DNA of 64,000 nt from NCBI GenBank assembly GCA_047777415.1, contig JBKEEO010000003.1, forward strand, positions 42,748-106,747. The letters run 5' to 3'. The notes beneath the pieces were generated by a model that was given only the letters and a program-made list of their open reading frames with translations, was not told where the DNA came from and did not search any database. Source of the stretch: Caproicibacter sp047777415 (lineage in GTDB: Bacteria > Bacillota > Clostridia > Oscillospirales > Acutalibacteraceae). A program made the translations under genes and the position numbers. Each line of letters opens with the position of its first letter. Position 1 is the first letter of the stretch. This document shows, piece after piece, positions 54,625-63,196 of this stretch.

Positions 54625-55436
54625 TCAGGAAATCAGGTATAAAGCAATCCCTGAAAAAGCATGCGCGGCGAATATTTATAGCCCTTTTTTACTTGTTTCT
54701 TTATCTGCCTATTTTTATTATTATTTTATTTTCCTTCAATACTTCAAAGATGAACATTTTGTTCCATGGATTTACGCTCAAATGGTACAGCGTTATGATT
54801 CACAACTATACGTTGCTTTCGGCCCTGAAAAACACGCTGATTGTTGCATTTTACAGTACTTTGCTTTCCACCGTTATCGGCACAATTGCGGCGGTTGGGA
54901 TGTACCGATATAAATTTCATGGAAAAAATATCATTGATATGCTTTTGTATGTCCCTGTTGTTATTCCGGAAATTGTGCTTGGTATTTCGTTGCTTTCCAT
55001 GTTTTCACTCTGCCGGATTCCGCTTGGGCTGATTAGTATCATTATTGCACATGTCACATTCTGTATTCCATATGTTGTGTTCACGGTTCGCGCAAGGCTT
55101 GCCGGGTTCGACAAGTCTGTAGAAGAAGCAGCAATGGATCTGGGCGCAAACCGTCGGCAAGTATTTTTTCGGGTTACGATACCCATGATTTCTCCGGGGA
55201 TTATTTCAGGAGCGGCTCTGGCTTTTACGCTTTCTATTGATGATATTATCATTAGTTTTTTTACGACAGGAGCGAAGAGCATTACATTTCCGCTGAAAGC
55301 AATTGAATTAGTTAAAATCGGGATTACCCCTGATGTCTACGCTTTATCCACGATCATTCTTCTGGTTATATTCATAGTTACGCTAATTAGCCAAATCGCA
55401 TCGTACCGACACAGACAACGCAACGGAGAAGAGTAG
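54621..55436 (+). CDS. potC: Polyamine ABC permease PotC
   Basis: The 271-residue protein starts at ATG 54621, overlapping potB by 4 bp; the longer frame from 54513 lies inside potB. It has six membrane helices, the first at ~17-36 (RIFIALFYLFLYLPIFIIIL). The coupling loop is VEEAAMDLGANRRQVFFRVT at ~155-174. It is the second half of the PotBC channel. Confidence 0.93.
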   Translation: MIRKSGIKQSLKKHARRIFIALFYLFLYLPIFIIILFSFNTSKMNILFHGFTLKWYSVMIHNYTLLSALKNTLIVAFYSTLLSTVIGTIAAVGMYRYKFHGKNIIDMLLYVPVVIPEIVLGISLLSMFSLCRIPLGLISIIIAHVTFCIPYVVFTVRARLAGFDKSVEEAAMDLGANRRQVFFRVTIPMISPGIISGAALAFTLSIDDIIISFFTTGAKSITFPLKAIELVKIGITPDVYALSTIILLVIFIVTLISQIASYRHRQRNGEE

Positions 55437-55479
55437 ATGGTATGGCCAAAATATTTTTAACATCAAGGAGGACATGAAT

Positions 55480-56604
55480 ATGAAACGCGTGATTTTTGGT
55501 TTGCTAACTGCGGTCATCTTTCTTGTAACTTTTGCAGGATGCGGCGGAAAAATCAGCACAACCGGTACAGCACAGGAACAGGACAGTGCTCAGACGTCCG
55601 ACGAGTCAAGCAGTTTGGACACACAGTCTGCAAGCAATCAGAGCAAGGAATTAAACTTGTATATTTGGACGGAATATATGCCGCAGAGCGTATTGGACGA
55701 ATTTGAAAAAGAAACCGGAATCCATGTCAATGTTTCGACTTACTCTACTAATGAGGATATGCTTGCAAAAGTGAAAGCAAGTAATCCCGGAATTTATGAT
55801 ATTGTTGTTCCAACCGATTACATGGTGAAAATGATGATTGACCAAGGTTTGCTGCAGAAACTGGATAAAAGCAAAATCACAAACATATCCAACGTTGACA
55901 GTTCCTATTTAGACCAATATTTCGACAAGGGGAATCAGTATTCCCTGCCTTATCTTGGTGGAGTTTGCGCTCTGTGTGTTAACAAAAACATGGTTAAGGA
56001 GCCGATTACATCATTTCGGCAGATTATGGATCCGAAATATCAAAACTCCATTGTTGCACTGAATGATTTTCGCGCAGTGATTGGAATGACGGCGAAAAGC
56101 CTTGGCTATTCTTTGAATACGACAGATCCTGAAGAATTGAAAAATGTAGAAAAACAGCTTGCAAAATTGAAACCCAATATTAAAAATCTGGACAGTGATT
56201 CCCCAAAATCATCCATGTTGAGTGGAGAAACCAGCATTGGATATATGTGGAGTGCGGAAATAGCTTTGTGCATGCAGGAGAGCAGCGACTTTGAAGTCGT
56301 ATTTCCGGAAGAGGGCTGCTATGTTTTTTTAGATAACATGTGTATCCTAAAAGGCGCGAAAAATTACGACAATGCAAATACTTTCATCAATTTTGTCCTG
56401 AAAGGTGAAATTGGGAAAATGATATTGGACGAATATCCGTATTCAAGCCCGAATAAAGCTGCAGTTGCCTTGATGCCGGACAGTTATAAGAACAACAAAG
56501 CATCGAATATACCGCCGGAAGTTATCAAGAACGGTGAATATGTGAAGGACATTGGTGCTGACGTTTCAAAATATGACAGCCTGTGGACCGACTTTACCAA
56601 ATAG
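55480..56604 (+). CDS. potD: Spermidine/putrescine-binding lipoprotein (PotD type), second copy
   Basis: ATG 55480 is preferred to 55474 as AAGGAGG then lies 7 bases away. The 374-residue lipoprotein (LLTAVIFLVTFAGC) has a 45-residue Ser/Gln/Thr linker before the PotD fold (LYIWTEYMPQSVLDEF, YDIVVPTDYMVKMM, LKPNIKNLDSDSPKSSM, GYMWSAEIALCMQ). YDIVVPTDY and the aromatic residues typical of polyamine pockets are better conserved than in the first copy, where VNVGSFY replaces VVPTDY. The two may bind different amines. Confidence 0.9.
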   Translation: MKRVIFGLLTAVIFLVTFAGCGGKISTTGTAQEQDSAQTSDESSSLDTQSASNQSKELNLYIWTEYMPQSVLDEFEKETGIHVNVSTYSTNEDMLAKVKASNPGIYDIVVPTDYMVKMMIDQGLLQKLDKSKITNISNVDSSYLDQYFDKGNQYSLPYLGGVCALCVNKNMVKEPITSFRQIMDPKYQNSIVALNDFRAVIGMTAKSLGYSLNTTDPEELKNVEKQLAKLKPNIKNLDSDSPKSSMLSGETSIGYMWSAEIALCMQESSDFEVVFPEEGCYVFLDNMCILKGAKNYDNANTFINFVLKGEIGKMILDEYPYSSPNKAAVALMPDSYKNNKASNIPPEVIKNGEYVKDIGADVSKYDSLWTDFTK

Positions 56605-56661
56605 CAATGCAAAGGCTGTTTTTAAAATCAAACTTAAAAAATGGCAAAGGAGGATTTCATT

Positions 56662-58140
56662 ATGAGCGATGAATGGAATATGTATATCGGCGGAAAATGG
56701 ACGCCGTCAGTTTCCGGCAAAACGAGAGAAATTATCTGTCCCGCAGACGGAAAAGTGATTGCTGTTGTTGCGGAAGGGGACGCTGAAGATGTTCGTTTGG
56801 CAGTGAAAGCCGCACAAAAAGCCTTTTATCAGGATGGGTGGAAAGATACCTCCGTATCGGATCGGATGCGTCTGCTTTATGCCATTGCAGATGAGATTGA
56901 CGCACAGGCAGAACAGCTGGCACAGTTGGAAACGCTGAACTCAGGGAAGCCGCTTCGAGACAGTTTGTGCGATATGACCGATGCCGCAAATTGCTTTCGC
57001 TATTATGCGGGATTAATCAACAAGCCGACCGGTCAAGTGTTTGAAGTTCCGGATCCCAATATGCAAAGTATGGTCGTGCGTGAACCAATCGGCGTTTGCG
57101 GACAGATTGTTCCATGGAACTACCCATTGCTGATGGCGGCATGGAAACTGGCGCCCTGTCTTGCGGCAGGGAATACATCGGTATTCAAACCGGCGGAAAT
57201 TACGCCGCTTACTGCCATTTGTTTGTTCCGAATTTTTGATAAGGTTGGTCTGCCCGCAGGTGTTGCAAATTTAGTGCTTGGCGCCGGTGCAACGGTGGGG
57301 CATGAAATTGCGGAAAACCACGGTATTGATAAAGTGGCATTCACCGGCGGTACGAAAACAGGCAGGAGCATTATGCGGGCTGCCACCGGGAATATAAAGA
57401 ATATTTCGCTGGAACTGGGCGGAAAATCACCCTGTATTGTGTTTGATGATTATGATATGGATGCCGCCGTTGAATGGGCAATGTTCGCTATTTTTGCCAA
57501 TCAGGGAGAAGTCTGCTCCGCAGGTTCTCGCCTGATTTTGCAGGATACAATCTACGAAGAATTTTTATCCCGCTTGTCTGAACGGACGAAAAAAATTAAA
57601 GTCGGCCGTGGAGATATGGAGGGCTGTGAAATGGGGCCCCTTGTCAGCGAAGAGCAGATGAATAAAGTGCTTTCCTATATCGAGAAAGGGAAAAAAGAAG
57701 AGGCTCGCTTGGTATGCGGCGGATATCGTATGACGGAAGGCGAATATGCCAAAGGATTTTTTGTTGCGCCAACGGTGTTTGCTGACTGTACGCCGGACAT
57801 GAGTATCGTAAAAGATGAAATTTTTGGGCCGGTTCTTGCGGTTCAGAAATTTCACACAGAGGAAGAAGCACTGGCGCTTGCCAATGATACAGCCTACGGT
57901 CTTGCCGGAGGTGTCATCTCAAAAGATATCACGAGGGCACTGCGTGTTGTCAAATCTCTGCGTGCCGGTATTACTTGGGTAAATTGCTATAATCCCACGT
58001 TCAACGAAGCTCCTTGGGGAGGATACAAACAAAGCGGGCTGGGACGTGAACTTGGTACATTCGGACTTGATGAATACACAGAAGTCAAGCAGATCAACAT
58101 CAATCTTGCCGGCGGCGGGGTTGACTGGTTCGGTGCATAA
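56662..58140 (+). CDS. Aldehyde dehydrogenase, 4-aminobutanal / betaine-aldehyde type
   Basis: ATG 56662 follows AAAGGAGG; the upstream ATG 56641 has none. The 492-residue enzyme has the NAD site (VPWNYPLLMAAWKLAP, FTGGTKTGR), general base E251 (LELGGKSP) and nucleophile C285 (NQGEVCSAGSR). The C-terminal NEAPWGGYKQSGLGRELG is typical of betaine-aldehyde and aminobutyraldehyde dehydrogenases. Next to a putrescine aminotransferase it should oxidise 4-aminobutanal to GABA (PatD/YdcW role). Confidence 0.9.
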   Translation: MSDEWNMYIGGKWTPSVSGKTREIICPADGKVIAVVAEGDAEDVRLAVKAAQKAFYQDGWKDTSVSDRMRLLYAIADEIDAQAEQLAQLETLNSGKPLRDSLCDMTDAANCFRYYAGLINKPTGQVFEVPDPNMQSMVVREPIGVCGQIVPWNYPLLMAAWKLAPCLAAGNTSVFKPAEITPLTAICLFRIFDKVGLPAGVANLVLGAGATVGHEIAENHGIDKVAFTGGTKTGRSIMRAATGNIKNISLELGGKSPCIVFDDYDMDAAVEWAMFAIFANQGEVCSAGSRLILQDTIYEEFLSRLSERTKKIKVGRGDMEGCEMGPLVSEEQMNKVLSYIEKGKKEEARLVCGGYRMTEGEYAKGFFVAPTVFADCTPDMSIVKDEIFGPVLAVQKFHTEEEALALANDTAYGLAGGVISKDITRALRVVKSLRAGITWVNCYNPTFNEAPWGGYKQSGLGRELGTFGLDEYTEVKQININLAGGGVDWFGA

Positions 58141-58198
58141 AACTGTCTGATCGAAAATTTTATATAAATTTTACATGCAGAAGAAAGGATTTGTTATT

Positions 58199-59596
58199 AT
58201 GAGTTCGCAAAAAGCATTAGAGATTACAGAAAAGGTTTTGAGGTATATCGATGCCGATGCCTTGTCAGAAACGGATAAAAAACAGATTGTCGATGACAGT
58301 ATCGAAAATTACAACACCTACATAAACCCGGGATGGCTGAAATACCGCAAATCGGTATCTACCAATGCGGCTTTTGTGGAATGGGAAGATTATGATTCCT
58401 ATTTTACCGATGTTTATGGAGAGAAGTTTATTGACTGCTTGGGTGGGTTTGGGATTTATACCTTTGGACACCGCAACCCGGAGATTTTAAAACATGTAAA
58501 AGCTCAACTTAATCGGCAGGCTCTGCACAGTCAAGAATTGTTAGATCCATTGCGTGGTTATCTTGCTAAGGCTCTTTCGGAGATTACTCCCGGGGATCTG
58601 CAGTACTGCTTCTTTACAAACGGAGGTGCAGAAGCAGTTGAAATGGCATTAAAATTAGCGCGTATCGCAAGCGGTGGACGCTGGTTTGTGTCAGCGGTTG
58701 GTGGGTTTCATGGAAAATCCATGGGTGCAATTTCTGTCGGCGGCAAAGCAACTTATCGTGTTCCGTATCTGCCTATGGTGCAGCAGGTAACCCATGTTAC
58801 CTATGGGGATGCGGATGACCTGCGCAGAATGCTTTCTAAACTGAGAGCAGTTGGGGAAAGCGTAGCGGCTGTTATTTTGGAACCAATTCAAGGGGAAGCA
58901 GGTGTAATTGTTCCGCCGGCCGGTTATTTGAAAGAAGTGAGAGCCATTTGCGATGAGTTTGATGTTTTGCTGATTTTTGATGAAATTCAAACCGGTATGG
59001 GCAGAACAGGAAGCTATTTTCGCTGTTTGGCAGAGGACGTTACACCGGATATTATGACTTATGGGAAAGCTTTCGGTGGCGGAATTATGCCAATTACCGG
59101 GATTATTGCCCGACCAAAGCTTTGGGTGAAACCTTTGCAGGAAAACCCGTGGCTTCTTGGTTCGCCCACATTCGGAGGGAATCCGCTGGCCTGCTCTGCG
59201 GCACTTGGAGCTATCGACTTCATGGTGCGGCACAACATTCCGAAATTGGCGCGCGAAAAGGGTGACTTTTTGATTAGCGGCCTAAAAAAGCTTGCCAAAA
59301 AATATCCGCAAATAATTCAGGAAGTACGCGGTGTCGGCTTAATGATTGGTGTAGAATTTTTGCGGTCAGAGTACGGATACAGCGTGGCAAAGGGACTTTT
59401 CTCACGCCGTGTTATGACTGCCGGTACTTTAAATAACTCCAAGACCATTCGTTTTGAGCCCGCGGCGGTCACAAGTTATGAGGATTTTGAAAAAGTATTA
59501 AAATATATGGATCAAGCACTCGCAGATACGAAAGAGCAGTTTGGATTGTACGGTTTAAATATTCTTACTGCCAAGCTTGCCAAAAAATTCGTTTAA
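58199..59596 (+). CDS. Putrescine aminotransferase-like class III aminotransferase
   Basis: The 465-residue PLP enzyme starts at ATG 58199 behind AGAAAGGA. It has the class III features GGAEAVEMALKLAR, FDEIQTGMGRTG with the PLP-binding Asp, and PLP-Lys K290 in TYGKAFGGG. The long N-terminal part (NYNTYINPGWLKYRKSV) is typical of PatA/YgjG, which transfers the amino group of putrescine to 2-oxoglutarate, giving 4-aminobutanal for the dehydrogenase upstream. Its C-terminus runs into a rearranged region: 89 bp of its own sequence are repeated across and behind the stop. The last residues (AKLAKKFV) may therefore not be original. Confidence 0.88.
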   Translation: MSSQKALEITEKVLRYIDADALSETDKKQIVDDSIENYNTYINPGWLKYRKSVSTNAAFVEWEDYDSYFTDVYGEKFIDCLGGFGIYTFGHRNPEILKHVKAQLNRQALHSQELLDPLRGYLAKALSEITPGDLQYCFFTNGGAEAVEMALKLARIASGGRWFVSAVGGFHGKSMGAISVGGKATYRVPYLPMVQQVTHVTYGDADDLRRMLSKLRAVGESVAAVILEPIQGEAGVIVPPAGYLKEVRAICDEFDVLLIFDEIQTGMGRTGSYFRCLAEDVTPDIMTYGKAFGGGIMPITGIIARPKLWVKPLQENPWLLGSPTFGGNPLACSAALGAIDFMVRHNIPKLAREKGDFLISGLKKLAKKYPQIIQEVRGVGLMIGVEFLRSEYGYSVAKGLFSRRVMTAGTLNNSKTIRFEPAAVTSYEDFEKVLKYMDQALADTKEQFGLYGLNILTAKLAKKFV

Positions 59597-59682
59597 TTCA
59601 GGAAGTACGCGGTGTCGGCTTAATGATTGGTGTAGAATTTTTGCGGTCAGAGTACGGATACAGCGTGGCAAAGGGACTTTTC
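59594..59682 (+). repeat. Duplicated 89-bp segment of the aminotransferase gene
   Basis: 59594-59682 repeats 59313-59401 base for base (TAATTCAGGAAGTACGCGGT ... AAGGGACTTTTC). Just upstream both sites also share AAGCTTGCCAAAAAAT, which could have primed the event. The copy is joined directly to an IS-B fragment. Confidence 0.92.
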
Positions 59683-60612
59683 CGCTGATTCAAGTGGTTC
59701 AGGAAGCGTTTGTGCAGGGTGTATCTACGCGAAAGATGGAGAAACTAGCCCGCAGTCTTGGAATTGAAAATCTTTCTCGCAGTCAAGTCAGTGAAATGAC
59801 GAAAGGCCTTAATGAGCAGGTACAGTACTTCCGCAGCCGGCCTCTGACGGGTCGCTATCCTGTCATTTGGACAGATGCACTGTATGAAAAAATTCGTATG
59901 GATGGCCGGGTCGTCAGCATGGCTGTGATGGTAGTTTGCGGCGTCAATGAACAGGGGCATAGGGATATCCTCGCCGTAGAGCCAATGCTGGATGAATCAA
60001 AAGAAAGTTATTCTCAATTGTTTCAAAGTCTTTTAGATCGTGGACTGAAAACACCGCTTCTGGTGGTTTCAGACGCGAATAAAGGGCTGATTGCAGCCAT
60101 CCGTGAGAGTTTTCCGGGAGCCTCTTGGCAACGATGCAAAGTCCATTTCATGCGAAATATTTTAGCTCATGTACCCCAGAAGGAAAAAGAGTCCTTTGCG
60201 GCTCAGTTAAAAGAAATTTGGTTGGCACCCTCCGCTGAAATAGCTAGACAGCGCGCGGAGCAAATATCAGAACAATATGGAAAACGCTTTCCAAAAGCAA
60301 TCGAATTCCTGGAAGATGGACTGGAAGATTCTCTAGCCTTCTATGCTTTTCCGGAACTTGATGCCCGCAAAATTTCTTCAACTAATATGCTGGAACGGCT
60401 GAACAAGGAAATCCGCCGCAGAACCAGCGTAGTAGGAATATTCCCTAATCCGGATTCCTATCTACGTCTGGTAACAACATGTCTCATGGAATATGCGGAA
60501 GACTGGTCTGTTTCCAGAGCATACTTAAATCCAAAATCTATTCAGATACTATTAAACGTAGCCTAATTCATTTTCCGGAGTCCCAAAATTGCGAACTTCC
60601 CTTGACACTAGC
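59683..60612 (+). mobile_element. IS-B fragment lacking its 5-prime 405 bp
   Basis: It begins inside the transposase at CGCTGATTCAAGTGG and runs to the normal IS-B end CTTGACACTAGC. It is almost identical to 44160-45095, with one visible difference (CTGGATG versus CTAGATG). The reading frame for the C-terminal ~290 residues is open (LIQVVQEAFVQGVSTRKME onward) and still contains all catalytic motifs, fused at its front to repeated patA sequence. No start signals are obvious, so it is treated as a fragment. Confidence 0.9.
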
Positions 60613-60754
60613 TCTTTTAGCTCTTTTCGCAAATTATTGATTATATATTTTTCTTTGATGACGTTTGAGTTAAATATTCAAAATAAATTATGCAGCAAGT
60701 TTCAATAATAAAAGAGAGTATGTTTTTGTGTTTAGCAGAAAATGAAATTTTTGT
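60613..60754. other. Short AT-rich gap
   Basis: Region between the IS-B fragment and the end of the MocR gene. No gene or clear terminator is seen. Confidence 0.5.
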
Positions 60755-62161
60755 TCAACAACGGTCCATGCACCATGCTTTATAAAGCAGTCTAAGTGCC
60801 GGCTCGAATTCAGACGGATGCATGCTGCCGTAACCCAAAATCAGCTGATGCTGTGGTGCTGCGGCAGGATCCATCCAATACATTTTCGCTGAATACACAC
60901 GGATTCCATACTTTTTGGCCCTTTGTTCCATTTCTGTGGAGGACAGTGGCGTTTCCACATCCGCTAAAATGTGTAAACCTGCATCTTTGGTGAGTACATG
61001 CATTTTTTCTCCAAAAACAAGGCGTACGGCTTCTAAGAATTTTGCTTGCCTTTTACCATAAATATGGCAAAGACGGCGGATATGCCTTTCCAGGTGTCCG
61101 CTGTTTATAAATTCCGCCAAAACAAGCTGGTTTATCACCGGCACTTGACAGAGAAAAAATCCGCAGATTTGTTGATAACGCTCAAACAGTCTTTCCGGGA
61201 GTACAAGATATGACACTCTTAAACCGGGGAGCAGTACTTTAGAAAAAGTACCCAAATAAATTACTCTTCCGTTATTGTCAAACGACTGCAAGGACGGGAT
61301 GGGATTTGAAAAATATCGAAGCTCGCTGTCGTAGTCATCTTCTATGATATAGGCATCATTCTGTTCTGCCCAATCCAATACTTTAATTCGTTTATTTACG
61401 GAAAGAATAGCACCGGTGGGAAATTGATGCGACGGTGTAATGTAGAGCAAACCTGCGTTGCAGTCAGCGAGTTTTTCAATTTGAATTCCGTCCCGATCCA
61501 CAGGAATGGGAACAAGGGGAAAATGATTTGCTATCAGCAGATTTCTCACACCGTCGTAACCGGGTTCTTCCATTGCTACTGTGCAGTGAGTCGGGTCAAA
61601 TAACTTTAAAAGCAGTTCAAGATTAAACTGAATACCGCAGCTTATGATTACTCTCTCCGGACTGCATCGTACGCCGCGGGAGCGAAACAGATAATCCGCA
61701 ATCGCTTTTTGCAGCCGCGGTTCTCCTTGCCTCGGCGGGTATGCGGTGTATTTCTTTGTGCTTAGTTTATACAGCATAGTATTATATATTTTTTTCCATG
61801 TTTTAAAAGGGAATAAATTACAGTCAAGCAGTGGATACCAGAAGTCATAATTAATTTGTTCGTCTATTTGCTGAGACTTTACAGTGAGTGTTTCAGACTT
61901 TTCCGGAATACGTTTTGCAAGTGGGGGAATTGGTTCAACGGTATACCCGGAGCCGGGATGAGAAACGATATATCCCTCCAGAACAAGCTGCTGATAAGCA
62001 AGGTCTACCGTATTTCGACTGACACCCAAATCTTGCGAAAGCTGTCTGGTCGCAGGCAAACGACTGTGGGGAGTATAACTGCCCGAGAGAATATCATTTT
62101 TGATGCAGCGGTAAATCTGCATGTAGATTGGTGTCTTGCTTTTTCGGTCGATATAAATCAT
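60755..62161 (-). CDS. MocR/GabR-type regulator (GntR HTH fused to aminotransferase fold)
   Basis: The 468-residue protein has a GntR winged HTH (~10-75: LPATRQLSQDLGVSRNTVDL, YQQLVLEGYIVSHPGSGY) and a class I aminotransferase-like domain with the PLP-Lys in LGTFSKVLLPGLRVSYL and IIEDDYDSELRY. ATG 62161 follows AAAGGGGG. MocR proteins such as GabR use PLP plus an amine (GABA) as effector. It lies next to a putrescine-to-GABA operon and diverges from an APC permease, so control of one or both is likely. Confidence 0.92.
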   Translation of the reverse strand: MIYIDRKSKTPIYMQIYRCIKNDILSGSYTPHSRLPATRQLSQDLGVSRNTVDLAYQQLVLEGYIVSHPGSGYTVEPIPPLAKRIPEKSETLTVKSQQIDEQINYDFWYPLLDCNLFPFKTWKKIYNTMLYKLSTKKYTAYPPRQGEPRLQKAIADYLFRSRGVRCSPERVIISCGIQFNLELLLKLFDPTHCTVAMEEPGYDGVRNLLIANHFPLVPIPVDRDGIQIEKLADCNAGLLYITPSHQFPTGAILSVNKRIKVLDWAEQNDAYIIEDDYDSELRYFSNPIPSLQSFDNNGRVIYLGTFSKVLLPGLRVSYLVLPERLFERYQQICGFFLCQVPVINQLVLAEFINSGHLERHIRRLCHIYGKRQAKFLEAVRLVFGEKMHVLTKDAGLHILADVETPLSSTEMEQRAKKYGIRVYSAKMYWMDPAAAPQHQLILGYGSMHPSEFEPALRLLYKAWCMDRC

Positions 62162-62274
62162 CGTATGAACCCCCTTTGTGCAGATTTTTAACTTTTATTT
62201 TACTGATATGTCCGACTGAAAGCAACTTTAAAATTGGCACTATTAAAAATATTGAAATTGGCTATTTTAATATT

Positions 62275-62986
62275 GCAGCCGCGGTTCTCCTTGCCTCGGC
62301 GGGTATGCGGTGTATTTCTTTGTGCTTAGTTTATACAGCATAGTATTATATATTTTTTTCCATGTTTTAAAAGGGAATAAATTACAGGGTGTCAAAAGAT
62401 GGAGAAACTAGCAGTGGATACCAGAAGTCATAATTAATTTGTTCGTCTATTTGCTGAGACTTTACAGTGAGTGTTTCAGACTTTTCCGGAATACGTTTTG
62501 CAAGTGTGGGGAATTGGTTCAACGGTATACCCGGAATTTGGATGAGCACCTTAGCTAGACAACGCGCGAAAACGCTTTCCAAAAGCAATTGAGCTTCTAT
62601 ATCCCTCCAGAACAAGCTGCTGATAAGCAAGGTCTACCGTATTTCGACTGACACCCAAATCTTGCGAAAGCTGTCTGGTCGCAGGCAAACGACTGTGGGC
62701 AATGCTGTCATGCTGGAATGGCTGTGGAAGCAGAGGTCTCCGGAGTTATAACTGCCCGAGAGAATATCATTTTTGATGCAGCGGTAAATCTGCATGTAGA
62801 TTGGTGTCTTGCTTTTTCGGTCGATATAAATCATCGTATGAACCCCCTTTGTGCAGATTTTTAACTTTTATTTTACTTCCTCGCCGTGGAGCCAATGCTC
62901 GATGAATCCAAAGAAAGATATGTCCGACTGAAAGCAACTTTAAAATTGGCACTATTAAAAATATTGAAATTGGCTATTTTAATATA
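62275..62986 (-). pseudogene. Partial tandem copy of the MocR gene, interspersed with IS-B pieces
   Basis: This repeats 61711-62273 (first ~150 codons plus upstream DNA) but is broken at four places. 62388-62410, 62536-62597, about 62700-62745 and about 62879-62917 carry short stretches of IS-B transposase sequence in place of a few native bases. The pieces come from different parts of IS-B, in scrambled order, some with small internal deletions. The HTH frame is destroyed. It lies between the regulator promoter copy and the permease leader. Confidence 0.9.
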
Positions 62987-63054
62987 GCCAAAGAAATAGT
63001 ATACTTCATTACAACAACATTAAATTTTTTAGATTCCGAACTTTATAAAAGACA

Positions 63055-63105
63055 AAGTCGTCTTCGATTGGAAGAATTTCTTCCAAAAGAAGACGGCTTT
63101 TTTAT
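63055..63105 (+). terminator. Upstream hairpin of a tandem pair before the permease
   Basis: AAGTCGTCTTC (63055-63065) pairs with GAAGACGGCTT (63089-63099) and encloses a second stem TTGGAAG/CTTCCAA. TTTTTT follows. It is a strong intrinsic terminator on the plus strand, about 95 bp before the permease start. Confidence 0.8.
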
Positions 63106-63113
63106 ATTGTGGC

Positions 63114-63160
63114 AAAGTCGCCAATGCTGTGTTTTACACCGACATTGGCGACTTTTTATA
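63114..63160 (+). terminator. Downstream hairpin of a tandem pair before the permease
   Basis: AAAGTCGCCAATG (63114-63126) pairs perfectly over 13 bp with CATTGGCGACTTT (63143-63155), followed by TTATATTT. Both hairpins start with AAAGTCG. The ribosome site AAAGGAGGA at 63182 lies just behind. Confidence 0.8.
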
Positions 63161-63196
63161 TTTCGTCGATGCTCATATGTCAAAGGAGGAATCTAA

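Noticed and set aside
59577..60566. Novel 329-residue fusion protein
   Set aside because: It is an accidental frame through repeated patA sequence into truncated IS-B; no ribosome site.
62634..62834. Separate small GntR-type regulator
   Set aside because: It is the first ~28 codons of the damaged MocR copy running into an IS-B patch.
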